A stretch of 64,000 bases of DNA from Blasia pusilla (lineage: Eukaryota; Marchantiophyta; Marchantiopsida; Blasiales): NCBI GenBank assembly GCA_050084515.1, contig CM114274.1, forward strand, positions 2,666,001 through 2,730,000. Direction: 5' to 3'. This document shows, piece by piece, positions 49,796-60,664 of the stretch. The notes beneath the pieces were generated by a model. The model was not told the origin of the DNA. It saw only the letters and a list, made by a program, of their open reading frames with translations, and did not search any database. Every line of letters starts with the position of its first letter. Positions within the stretch are counted from its first letter, which is position 1. The position numbers and the translations under genes are program-made.

Positions 49796-52280
49796 GAATA
49801 TTTGCATGTAGAGAAATTATGTAGGGAAAGTCCTACATGGGGGAGTTGATCTGACTACCGTAGTCAGATTCCAGTGTGTTCAGCGATTTCTTGGCCAATG
49901 AAACCAAGAATGTACCATAACGGGTCGCAGATTGCAAGCACAGGGATAGCTGATGGTGTGGTCAGCAGATAGATTCCATGCCTTCCCATTTGTTTTGTCA
50001 CTCGCATTGTCACTTGCTTTTCTGGGACCCTTCCCTACAGTAATGAAGGTCGCGTATGTTCCAATAGCCAGCAACTTTGAGACCTTGTGAACGCTGGATT
50101 TGTGTGACTTGTATAGTACACAAGCCATGATTGCTAGCACAATATCTTTATGAGTGGATCTGCCTTCTGCCTAATAGGATACCCATGCATTTGCTGGACT
50201 GCCAAGCTATAGCAGTCTAGCCTCTGCATGTACAGTCCTCATTACCTGTGTAAGAGCGATCCTACTTCCTACTTGTAAAACTTTATAAGTCATCCATCGG
50301 AAGGAAACATGTTCACACGCATGGTGACAAGCTAGTAATCCTAACTGCGGGCAAATGTCTACAAAATCGTTCTGGTCGAGAGTCATCTTTTTCTTCTGTT
50401 GTTAAAACTGGTTAGGAATTTGTGGTCTTATGAATGAGGGTGGCAACACGCCGAGACAGGGAGACTCTTTACGCATATAAGTTGGCTTCGTATCTAAACA
50501 CACTAGAAAGCCTTGATGATAAAAATTGTTGATGTAAGTCTCCAGATCCTCTGAAATGTTCATCCAGTGAAGCGCAAGTCCAAAACTCTTAAATGGCCCA
50601 AGAAATATACCAAGTTATCGATTGGTTTGCACGACCAAAGTTCGTGGAGTCGGTACTGGTACGGAGTGCGGAAATCTTACTGCGGAGCGGGTCTTTTGTT
50701 AGAGTGTATGGCGAGTCACGTCTAACTTCTAGCGATTGGCAGAGATTCTGTCGAATCATGGATTCCCGAACCCATGATTGTAAACGCGAGATGTGATGGC
50801 AGATGTTCCGGGTAGGAGCTGGGCGTCCTTTTTATCGGACTTTTAGCTTCAATATCTGTATGAATATAACGGTTCTAGTGGAGTAAATTCTTGTGTAAAT
50901 GTTAACGGAATCAGAGATCTCTAGCCGTTGCAATGCATGGTGCCTTTAGACCTTCAGGGATATGTGCGAGGCCTACAAACCGTATCGGAAGCCGGTCACT
51001 GCAGTGCATGCCACCAATGTGGAAAACGAACATCTCCGACCTAATGCGACGGTGTACCTCGAACCTAATGTCATCTGGCGTGGACAGTGACCTACAACTG
51101 CCACATAGTCACTGCAATGGTTCAAATGGTTTCATCACCACCCATGATCGAATTTTGACTAAAGCCCACAGTACAGGTTTTGATCGGGAAAAAGTTTTCC
51201 CTCCACAATCACAGATGGATTCCTCACCACCCATGACCGAATTCTGATTCGAGAGGTTAAACGATTTCCCTCCGCGGTGTCAGAGACTCACTTAGCGGCG
51301 GTCTAGGTGTTTCTGATATTGTCAGTGTTGGTGATTTATCCGCTAGAAGGCCTTCACTCACACGATTTGAATCCCGTTTACTTTGGATATATTTTCCATC
51401 ACCCGTTTCTTACGAGGCCTCTTTCTCCCACGAGGAAAGAATGGAATTCTTTCACGATTGGTACATCCTAAATCTCGTAAGGAAGTATTTTCCGCCCGAG
51501 TGCGGATGCAACAATAATAGGGCGCAGCCAATCCTAATCCAGCCCCGCCATGCGCTGTACGCTCGCCCTCGCCCTTTCAACGAACCAGCTGAACCATCCC
51601 TACCTCGATGGAGTGACCGCATGCACTCTACCCGCTTCCTTCTTTACCAGGAAAACTTCCCAGCGCAGAAACGTTCCACCATGGTAGAGGTCTGCTGCGG
51701 CCTCAGCACACCTCTACCTTCCAATTTCGAGGGTATCCCAGGACTGCGAGTGCAAACATGACTCCCGATCCCGTCGTGCCTCGGTCATGCGGAACTGGAG
51801 GATCATATCGCCCTCTTCCAGATGCCATCCTGCCTGCCTCATTTCTTTTCTTCATGCAGGCGCGCAGGGTCAAAATACGCTTTTGTTTGCAACGACGGGA
51901 GCGGGTATTCTGCCGTCACCGGCATGCGAATGTGAGGTTGGACTTTTCGGCGCCTTGGTCAGTGTGCTATGTCTATACATATGCAGCGCTCCCAACGTCT
52001 CCAGCACATCGGTTGAGTGTGGAATCGGTTCAGTGTCGAATCATGGTCACTCTCGCTCGCTCGTGTGTGGACAAAGGCGGTCTCCTTTTTCTTCGTTATC
52101 ACGTTTGCGTCTCACCCGTCTTTTGAGCGGATTTGAGGCTACAGTTTCCCGACACATCTAAGCATATCCTTCGTACAACGGAGCCGGGATGAAATTTTGT
52201 TGAGGAGTCTGGGAAGAAAGAATTAAAGGCCACAATTCATGCTACGCTTTTGAAAGACTACGAAGAAATAATCATGTTCG
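49796..52280. other. Downstream of DER1, including a GC-rich stretch of unknown nature
   Basis: The first several hundred bases would hold the DER1 3' UTR. From about 51,400 to 52,150 the sequence becomes GC- and CpG-rich with overlapping plus frames of 106, 122 and 124 codons (51,441-52,161). None shows a known domain. Two short related segments (tcaccacccatga, at 51,135 and 51,221) lie just before it. It may be an old promoter or 5' exon; I cannot assign it. Confidence 0.3.
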
Positions 52281-52289
52281 TAAATATTA

Positions 52290-52615
52290 CTAGTTAATTT
52301 AAACCCGTGAAATTAATTTTTTTAATTAATTTTCATAGTGAATTTTCAAATTTTCCAAGTGTCATCCAAGGCTACCAGTTGTATTCATTGAACACTAGTG
52401 AGCAGCCCATGCCATGCATGGGAATGAAAGGACTAATCATATTTGACAACATGTTTTTCTTGTTGGTCATAGAGGAGGAAATATTTTCTTGTTGTTCGGT
52501 TGTCACATATCAAGCGAAAAGATGTTTGCAAGTCAAGAAGGCACTCTCCAATAATGATATAGATGATTGAAAAGGAGAGGAAGTTGGTAAAGGAAGGGGT
52601 ATTCTCCAATAATAA
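52290..52615 (-). mobile_element. Helitron-like fragment A (outer)
   Basis: The minus-strand 3' end reads CACGGGTTTAAATTAACTAG followed by T, resembling the CACGGG...CTAG|T ends of plant Helitrons. A decayed 5'-like word (ATTATTATTGGAGAATACC) lies at about 52,615. Element B lies within it. Confidence 0.45.
52395..52563 (-). mobile_element. Miniature Helitron-like element B, 169 bp
   Basis: In minus orientation it begins TCTATATCATTATTGGAGAG preceded by A and ends with hairpin CCCATGCATGGCATGGG, then CTGCTCA, then CTAG followed by T. The 5' TC, a GC-rich hairpin about 10 bp before CTRR, and insertion between A and T are the Helitron signature. It has no coding capacity; the 87-codon frame across it is chance. 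Confidence 0.65.
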
Positions 52616-52689
52616 TTTACAATTTTATTTTTTTATCTCCCCTCCTCTCCTTACCATTCTCAAGTTCTCAAAATTATCAAGTGTCATTT

Positions 52690-52810
52690 TAAATCTTCTT
52701 TGAAGAATCCTATTGGTTCAAATGACAAGAAATCTTATCAGAAAAGAGTGCCAAATGTGAAAAGGAGAGAAGATTGAAAAATGAAGGGACACACTCTAAT
52801 AATAACATAG
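52690..52810 (-). mobile_element. Truncated Helitron-like 5' end C
   Basis: At 52,783-52,810 the minus strand reads TATGTTATTATTAGAGTGTG, a decayed 5' end. The next 100 bp (cctattggttcaaatgac...) match the 5' portion of element E. No 3' end was found. Confidence 0.4.
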
Positions 52811-52839
52811 GTATTTGCAAATCAAGATGTCTTTACTTA

Positions 52840-53109
52840 TTAGTATGGAATATTGGACTCATGTGCTATGCATGAGCTGATGATGGATAATTCATCATTA
52901 TCAAAAATGTGTCACTAATACTTATTTGACCCCAACAGTGTTAAGACCTCTTAAATCAACCTAGGATGTGTTACCAATGACTTAACCATCCTCCAAATTA
53001 GGAATGGTAAGACTCCTTAAATCAACCTTGGACGATTTTATTGCTTCAAAGGGCCACATATCAAAAGAAGGTGATCGAAAATCAAGAGACACTACCCATT
53101 ATATATAGA
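52840..53109 (-). mobile_element. Miniature Helitron-like element D, 270 bp
   Basis: The minus-strand 5' end is TCTATATATAATGGGTAGTG preceded by A. The 3' end has an imperfect hairpin CTCATGCATAGCACATGAG, then CTAA followed by T. Same layout and orientation as B. Confidence 0.55.
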
Positions 53110-54304
53110 TTTATGTACCAATATTTTTTACCTCCCATGAATTTGGATCTCCCTTGTTGCACTATGCCAGCTAAAATAATCCCCGAGTGCCTCATACTAA
53201 CTTTGTCTAGATGGTAGATTGGAGTCTTGCCATCCCATTCCCCTATCCTTCCTAGTTTAAACTCAAAGTATCTTCACCTTTCCAAACTAGTTTGAAAATT
53301 TATGAGATTTTAAATTCTTTGATTGTCTCTAGTAAATAATTTACAAAATTTACAATGGCTAAAGAATGGGATTAATCAAAAGTAACTTGAAAACCGCTAG
53401 TGGGCATGCACATGGAAAAGGGGGAAAGCTAAGCATGATGAAAACATTAGTAAAGAAATAAGTGTTTCCACAAGACACATGAGAGTGGGGGGGCTACACA
53501 CTATGCATGGATAAAAAGAGGATATGTAAGGATTTCTACATGTCAACTACCGCTACTCAAATGATTGAGATATGAAGGAGATATTTGTTAATTACAAAAT
53601 AAAATCAGTGTTGTGAATATTTATCATTTTGGCCTTCTTAAACAATGTGCGAAGATGTGTGGAATAAGGATGGTCCTCATATTTAATGAAAATTTTCACT
53701 TTAAAAAAAATAGATGTGAGAAATTGTAAAGATAAAATTAAAATTTTTGAATCATATGCACAACGCTTCAAGAATAAAAATATATGAGGGAAAAGAATAG
53801 TGAGAAAAGATTTTGCTAAAGAAAATGGATATGGAAAACATGTTCAACAAATTTTAATGGACAATTAATGGATATTCTCCCTCAGAAATATATGCTTGAA
53901 AAAATATGGTGCTTGAGAATAGATGTAAAATTTTAGAGAAAAGAAATAAATTTTTCTTTTATAATTTTGACCAGATAATAATCTTTTAGAGATTTAATTT
54001 GATTCCACAAATTTTGAAGCAAAAATCCAAAAATAAGAAACAAGAAGAGACCTAAATTTGATAGAAATATTTTTAGTGGAATTCCAATGCTAAAGAAAAA
54101 TTTCAAGAATACAAACTTTATTGGGAAAAAATTGTGAGATATTATTTTGAAAAGGACATTGTTGGATTTTGGAGAGAAATTCCATCAAGTCCTTATAAAA
54201 ACTAAAACTCGGCATAAATTGGATAGGTGTAAGGACTTTCAAGAGATGCTACCAAACTAAAGTTTAACATTGAGAGGTGCGAATATAAACAATAATATAC
54301 CTAA
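53110..54304. other. AT-rich stretch between Helitron-like elements
   Basis: About 1.2 kb, very AT-rich, with no frame over 60 codons and no recognisable motif. Confidence 0.5.
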
Positions 54305-54474
54305 CTAGTTGGTGCCACGGATGTATACTTTTGAATCACCCATCCTCAATGTACAATTGAAATCAAATGATCCTATTGGCTTAGACATCAAAAATATATA
54401 TTGGCTAAAAAGGATATGTGACAAAAGGAGAGGTGATCTCAAAATGAAGAGGCACTCTCCAATGATAATATAGA
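54305..54474 (-). mobile_element. Miniature Helitron-like element E, 170 bp
   Basis: The minus-strand 5' end TCTATATTATCATTGGAGAG is nearly the same as in B and is preceded by A. The 3' end is CTAG followed by T, with a decayed hairpin (CCGTGGCACC). It is almost the same length as B. Confidence 0.6.
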
Positions 54475-56119
54475 TTATTGGTTGAACCCTTTTTAGGAAT
54501 TCTCACTAAGAACTTGCAAAATTGTAAAATATGATTAATTCAAGGTAATCTATTTTCTTTAAGCTTAGGTTGATATTACCAGTATTTCTATATCAACTTT
54601 GCAAGAATGAGGAGTCGCACCTTAGTCTTACAATGGAATTTTAGTCGCAACTTTGCAAGTGTTGCACTTGCAATTGACTTACAAGGTTGAGAATCTGATT
54701 GACGGTTCGTGATTCCAACCGAAATTGAAAGTTTTGTTTCATTTCACTCATAATCTAATTTTACGATTGGCTCACAATTGGCCTGTAACAAACTCATAGT
54801 GGACTTGCAAAGTTTGAGATGTACCATTGCAACTACAATGCAAGCCAACCACAAGTCTCACAATTGAACTCCAATGCATCCACAACCTAGTATGTGAGTC
54901 TCACTTGCAAATTTATATATTTTTAAATCCGTGTTTAATTTCATACTCGAAAACAAATTTCAAGTGAAGAAATTCAACATTCCAATTACACTAGCGAAAT
55001 GATGTAGCAATGAAGAATTCTTTATATATATAGAAATTTTTTGTCAAGAAATTGTTCTACGTTGCCATCAACATTAGTATGTATCACAAATCCTACCTAT
55101 GCCACTAGCGTGCACCTAGTATGTCATGTCTGCACGGATACCCTATACTTATTGAAGATCAAGTATCCAAAGACATCTAAATGGATCCCTAAATAGGTGT
55201 CATCATCACCTACGTGGATCCACTAATAATAATGGTATAACCGCCCTAATTGGGCCATTTTCAATTGATTGTATACGGGGATGCTTTATATGAATAGACC
55301 ACATACGTCCACTGGATGCACTATCCAACAAGGACATCCTACTCTAATTTGGTACTATAGTCTTTGGAGCGGCTAGATGCTTTTTAAGGTGTGTCTCCTT
55401 GCTTTCCTTCTTATCCTTATTGTAGAAGGTATTATCAAAATGATAGTCTCCTCCAACAAGCCAACCTAATAAGCATATTTATTCAAGCTAATCAACATTG
55501 GCATACATACTTGTCGCCGCTCCTCCTTAATCTTAGGTTCCCTAGAATGCAGCATGCCATGCTATACCATAAACACAACGTTTAGTCAGTATCTTTAGGT
55601 TTATTAGGAAATAACAAAATAAAAGACAATGTGTGAATACTAGAGTTTCAAGAATTGACCATAGATGTTAAGACATTGATCACAATTTTTATTTGAGATT
55701 GAGTTATAATCGCTCATCAGACATACAAACCACTACATCTGATACTCAGATGAAGTAGGAAAGTTTAAATTTGGTCAGTCAGTTAATCATGATTATCTTA
55801 ACTAGAGTTACTTAACCATAGTTAGTATAACTAGAGAGTATGGTTAGGGTTAGGGTTGTGTGTGGTCATCGTTGAAGTTTATAGTCCCACTTATAACTTC
55901 CATAATGAAATTTTCCCTTCCAATGTTACCCTTCCCGAGGAAAATTTGATTGAGAAAGTAATATGTAGATCTAGTAACTATTAGAATGAATTAGCAGATT
56001 CTCACTACTTTGGAAAGATTTTAATCTATAGAAATGTGATAGATAATGAAAGACACTTAGGATTTTTTTTTACATGGTAGAAAGTAGGACCATCCTTAAA
56101 GTCTTGATATTCTCAAGTG
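54475..56119. other. AT-rich intergenic stretch
   Basis: No gene or transposon domain recognised. Short frames only. Confidence 0.5.
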
Positions 56120-57077
56120 AATTGATTGTCAATAAACTCTTTGAACTCCTTCCAACTCAAAGAGAACAATGGGGCTAAATGTTCCTCAAGCATAATGGGT
56201 TGTCCACCATTGAAATGCATGATCCTTAAAAGAAATGACAACCTCAATAACCTTGTCCTCCTCCTCTCACTTTTGCACTTCAAAGTAAAGCTCGAGATAG
56301 GTATGGAACTCCTTGACCTTACATGAATATCCCATTATTGTGAATGAAGTGGGAAATTATTTCTTACAAAGTTTCTCACTAAATATGGATGCTCCATCCA
56401 TCTCTAACTCAAAAATCTGCTTATTCTGTTGGCTCATTTGTTCCCTCATAATCTTCATGAGATCCATCATTAGAACATAGAGTGCAGAGTAATTTGAATT
56501 TGGAGTCAAAGGTCCCATTAAAGGATTTGCCCATGGGGCATCCTCGTGCTTAGAACTTGTCAATGTATTGGGAACCATAGTCTCTTTCTCTAGATTCAGG
56601 TCACGCAATGGTTCGTCATATTTTTTTGACACTTGTTTGAATATTTAAGTGAAGACCTACACATTGTCGCCATCCTAAAGTCCTAGTATGTTCAAATCCT
56701 TTCCTTGTCTCTTGCGTCTCCTCCTCCTTGAGTATCCATGCCTCAACTACGACCTTGTGTTCTCCCAGACATCAAATCACCATCTACGACTCCAAGTTCA
56801 TGCTCACCAAAGATTGGCCCTAATATCACGTGTCGTGCCCCTACTCCCTTGAATGCCAATTTTGTGTGTTGTGGAAACTTGCAACATGCTCTCCTTAGTA
56901 ATCTACATCCAAACACAATCACATAAAATCACATAAGCTACATTTGGGATATACAAGCATTGCATCTTTCAAATGTGGGTCTTGGATCGCCCTTCAATCT
57001 TAATAGATCTAGACGAGGTTAAATACGGAACTAACCCCTCACTCTCCAACATATGCAAGTCATTTAAGACTAGGGTC

Positions 57078-57132
<55 letters not shown>

Positions 57133-57150
57133 ATTTCCAATGTATAGGTG
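56120..57150 (-). pseudogene. Decayed second chromovirus copy: gag N-terminus, primer site and LTR start
   Basis: The minus-strand frame 56,632-56,357 (KHEDAPWANPLMGPLTPNSN, LMMDLMKIMREQM, ELEMDGAS) aligns with the chromovirus gag at 28,770-28,990. The plus text 56,130-56,340 matches 28,560-28,750. The leader aligns with 29,100-29,220, including a damaged primer site (ggccctaatatca at about 56,816) and the LTR start cgtgtcgtgcccctactccc. Heavy decay indicates an older insertion of the same family in the same orientation. Confidence 0.75.
57080..57129. repeat. (CT)n microsatellite inside the old LTR
   Basis: About 25 CT units in LTR-derived sequence. Confidence 0.95.
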
Positions 57151-60100
57151 GTGGAACTTAACATGACCTCTCTCCCCTTTTCCCAAAAATTAAAAAAATT
57201 AAAAAATGTGGCCAACCGATTAAGAATTACTCTGGGCCCTCGAGGTATGATTTTGACTATGTCCATTGGTTTTTCCCTCTTGGTCTCTATTTTTTCTATG
57301 ATTTTTTTTCACAAGCTAGTATTCCTCATGTATCTCCATGGTATTCTTTGTAGTGACAAAAACTTATCAGAAAATAATGAAATTAATATATAGCAACAAA
57401 GGAGGTGTTTGTGCATCCCACAACCTTCATTTTACCAAATTTTTAGCAATACTTCTAAGAACAATTATTCCATATAAAAATTAGACTTGCCAAAATAGAA
57501 AAAGATAAGTACCTAGTATTATTCATACTCCTATGGTAGGGAGCAATAAAAAAAGACCCACTCTCATGGTTAAGAGACTTCAGTTACATGAGAGTAAACC
57601 TTAGGTGTGTTCATGCTAGTAGGCTTAACAAAGAGAGAATAAGGTCCAAACTCTTCTCTCCTAGCTAGAGGTATAATCCACCTCACTCTCTCTAAGGCCT
57701 CATGGGGTGAGATGCACACATAACTCACCCATATAAAATATTTTTCAACTTTTTTTGGGTCAAAGATTCAAAGAGCATTCCATAATATTATGATAAGATT
57801 TCCATAAAGTGGGATAATTTTCTAGTTTGGCACCTGGGAAGTTTTGTAGTGAATAACTTGTATATGAAAGAAAGGGTCACTTTCTAAGATAGCTAGTTGA
57901 AAACTAGTTTGGTCTAAACAAGATCATATAATTATGGCATTATTGCTTTTAAATTCTTGATGCTTACCATTTGTAGCGAACCTATAATATATAGATATGG
58001 AAATTGTGCATGGAATTCATAGTGATTGATCTTCTATCATTACTCTCCACAAGATCATGGTGTGTAATTTTCTATGTCTCCCTCATCCTCCCTAGTCGCT
58101 AGAATGGATTGAGCTCATTGAAAAATACTTCAAAACAAAGAATGAGGCATAGGTTGACCTAACAAAGTTAAACTACATCAAAGTTTTTTTCTGAATATGC
58201 TAAGGAGGGTTATCAAACCTGCTAAGGTGGCTTTACTTTAACATGTAGAGAAAATCAGGATGCAAGAGAATGAGACGGATTGGCTCACGAGCATCCTCCA
58301 CACCAATCCACATCTATATTATTATTGGAGAGTGCCCTTTAATTTTGCAAATATGTCTCCTCTTGACACTTGGCACTTGCAACCAATAAGATCGTTGGCT
58401 TCTGAACCCATTGGATTTCTCGGAATTAACTTAAACTGGTACTTGAGAACTTTGAGAGTTAATTAAAAATATGCGCATTGTAGGAGCTTATACAAGTCTC
58501 TTAGATGATCAAGGTACCAACATAGTTGCAAGAGCTAATCTCCAAATATTGTGCCTCAAAAGAAAAAAGTAAAAGTGAATCAAATAATTAGGAAAGAAAT
58601 AGAGGATTATATAGTTTCCTAGTAAAGGGAGATGTAACAAAGGACACCATTACATGGTAAGGCAAGGTGGAAGGGCCAGAAAAATAGGAGTTGGCCAACT
58701 ACTTAGCCAACACAACAAGACCATCAATCATAAGCTATCAACTTAGGAGGAATGACAATCTATTTTGAGCATTGTGAGGAAACCCAACATAAATTCAAAC
58801 TTCACCTCTATTACCCACACACTATCCTATGCACCATAATGACATGCTTCTCGTTTAAGGATGGGAAATTTTGAAGTTTGTCGAGTCCAACTCTCTACTT
58901 ATGGACATCTTGCAAAGCACATGTCTCTAACTTGTTTGGTAAGTACTAAAAGTTTCTACCCAAGTGTCCAACTCACTTAGATTCTTGAACTATCTAGGTT
59001 AAACAATGCGTAGATACCCTTATAATTAAGGCATCAATAAATAAAAGATAGATCATGATAGAAGACTAAATAAGCATGGTGGAAAACAATCAAGCACATT
59101 TGTAAGCGAAAATGCAATTAATGACCAAGAAAATTCATTGTAGAAAATAAAAATGAGGCATCATTCAACAAATTCTACTTGGAAGATTAGTGAACATCCA
59201 TTTAAGCTTAGTTGGAGGCATTTGAATATTAGCACAATACACACCAAAGATATAGATAAAATTTGGCTCATTCTTTTAAATTATTTTAGTTTTACAAATC
59301 AGATTTGAAAAATTCGAGGACCTTATTTTTTGTGTATTATTTTTATAGAAGAACTCCCATTTGAAAGATTTTCCACACCTAATGCTAATGACCATTTTTG
59401 GTAACACGCCATCTTTTTGGTGAATAGTCATCCATCTTTTATCTATCTCACTCACTAAGCCCTAATGTTTTTTTAGAAATAATAGTACCTTATCGTGACA
59501 CACTCCCTCTTGGAAACCACATGGCTTCATCATTTCAATTCTCATTCTTTCAAAATTTTCTACGGATGTCTATGAGTATCAAAACTCAAGTAGCAATATT
59601 ATGTTAATTTATGCAAAATTTATTTAGACTCTATTTTGACCTTGGTGCATGGCCCATGCCATTCTATGCACTAGTAGAGAAGATGGAAGAATCACCGACA
59701 CGAAACTTCCCTAAAAAAAGAGAAGTCATCCATATTGAAGATTACATCATCTTCAAAACGAGAAATGCAAAACTACGCACACTCTCGAAGTAAAACAACA
59801 CCCACTGACATAAATCCAAGAAAGGGAATGGGTACAAACTTGAACTCGTTCCCAACTTCCCAACACCACCTTACGAATGAAGAATTTAGAGAAGTCGCTA
59901 GAGGTTTTTCTCTCATCAAGAGCATGAGATATTTAAATATGCGAAGGAGGCTGAAGCCTTACATACTTGAGCTCGCCATAATTGGTTGGAGGAGAGGTCT
60001 ATATAGTGTACATCTACCACCCCCAAGGAAGAGTTTCGAGAAGCCTCTCGAAGTTTGGTTCATTAAGAGTGAGGGGGCATTTGAATATTGAAGGGCGACC

Positions 60101-60280
60101 AACCCTTAGAAACTTGAACCTCCACGAAAGCGCGTGGAAGCGAAGGACGCGTCGCAGTGGGAAAAAAATTGACGTACAAAGAATTGGGAGCACATTCATA
60201 AGCTTGTAATCGTTGGGGATTGACGAGAACAGGAAGGAAACGGAAGCTGTAAAAGCGATAAAGCCAGAGAGAGCTGTGGA
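57151..60280. other. AT-rich stretch upstream of SCE1
   Basis: About 3 kb without a recognisable gene. Plus-strand words near 58,100-58,190 (EWIELIEKYFKTKNEA) recall a gag capsid start, suggesting another very old gypsy relic. The part after 59,600 has 60-118-codon frames without known content and becomes less AT-rich toward SCE1. Confidence 0.4.
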
Positions 60281-60288
60281 GTTTCTGT

Positions 60289-60314
60289 AGAGAGAGAGAG
60301 AGAGAGAGAGAGAG
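60289..60314. repeat. (AG)n tract in the SCE1 promoter or leader
   Basis: About 12 AG units on the SCE1 sense strand, 350 bp before the ATG. A short (GCT)n run follows at 60,402-60,419. Confidence 0.93.
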
Positions 60315-60664
60315 GAATGGGGAGGGAAACGAGCATGGCGCGAGTTGGAGCGCTGAGTACATGAAGACACTTTGAGTAAGAGCGGGGCCCAGAATTGGTG
60401 TATGCTGCTGCTGCTGCTGTTAGTTGTGGTCAGGAGGATCGTGTAATGCGGCGTGGTCTAGCGCGGGGTCGCGTATGAAGTCCGTGTTCGAGAGGAGGCA
60501 AGATTGAGCGGTGGCGGTAGAGGCGGTGAGCGTGGAAGTGAGAGTAAGAGGGGACGGGGATCCGTGGTACTGTCGTGGTTGCGAACAGGAGACCCGAGGG
60601 TGCTGTATTCTTCGTGCGAGACGTAGCTTGTTTGTTTGACGTTGTGGAGTTGCGGTGCGGAAGG

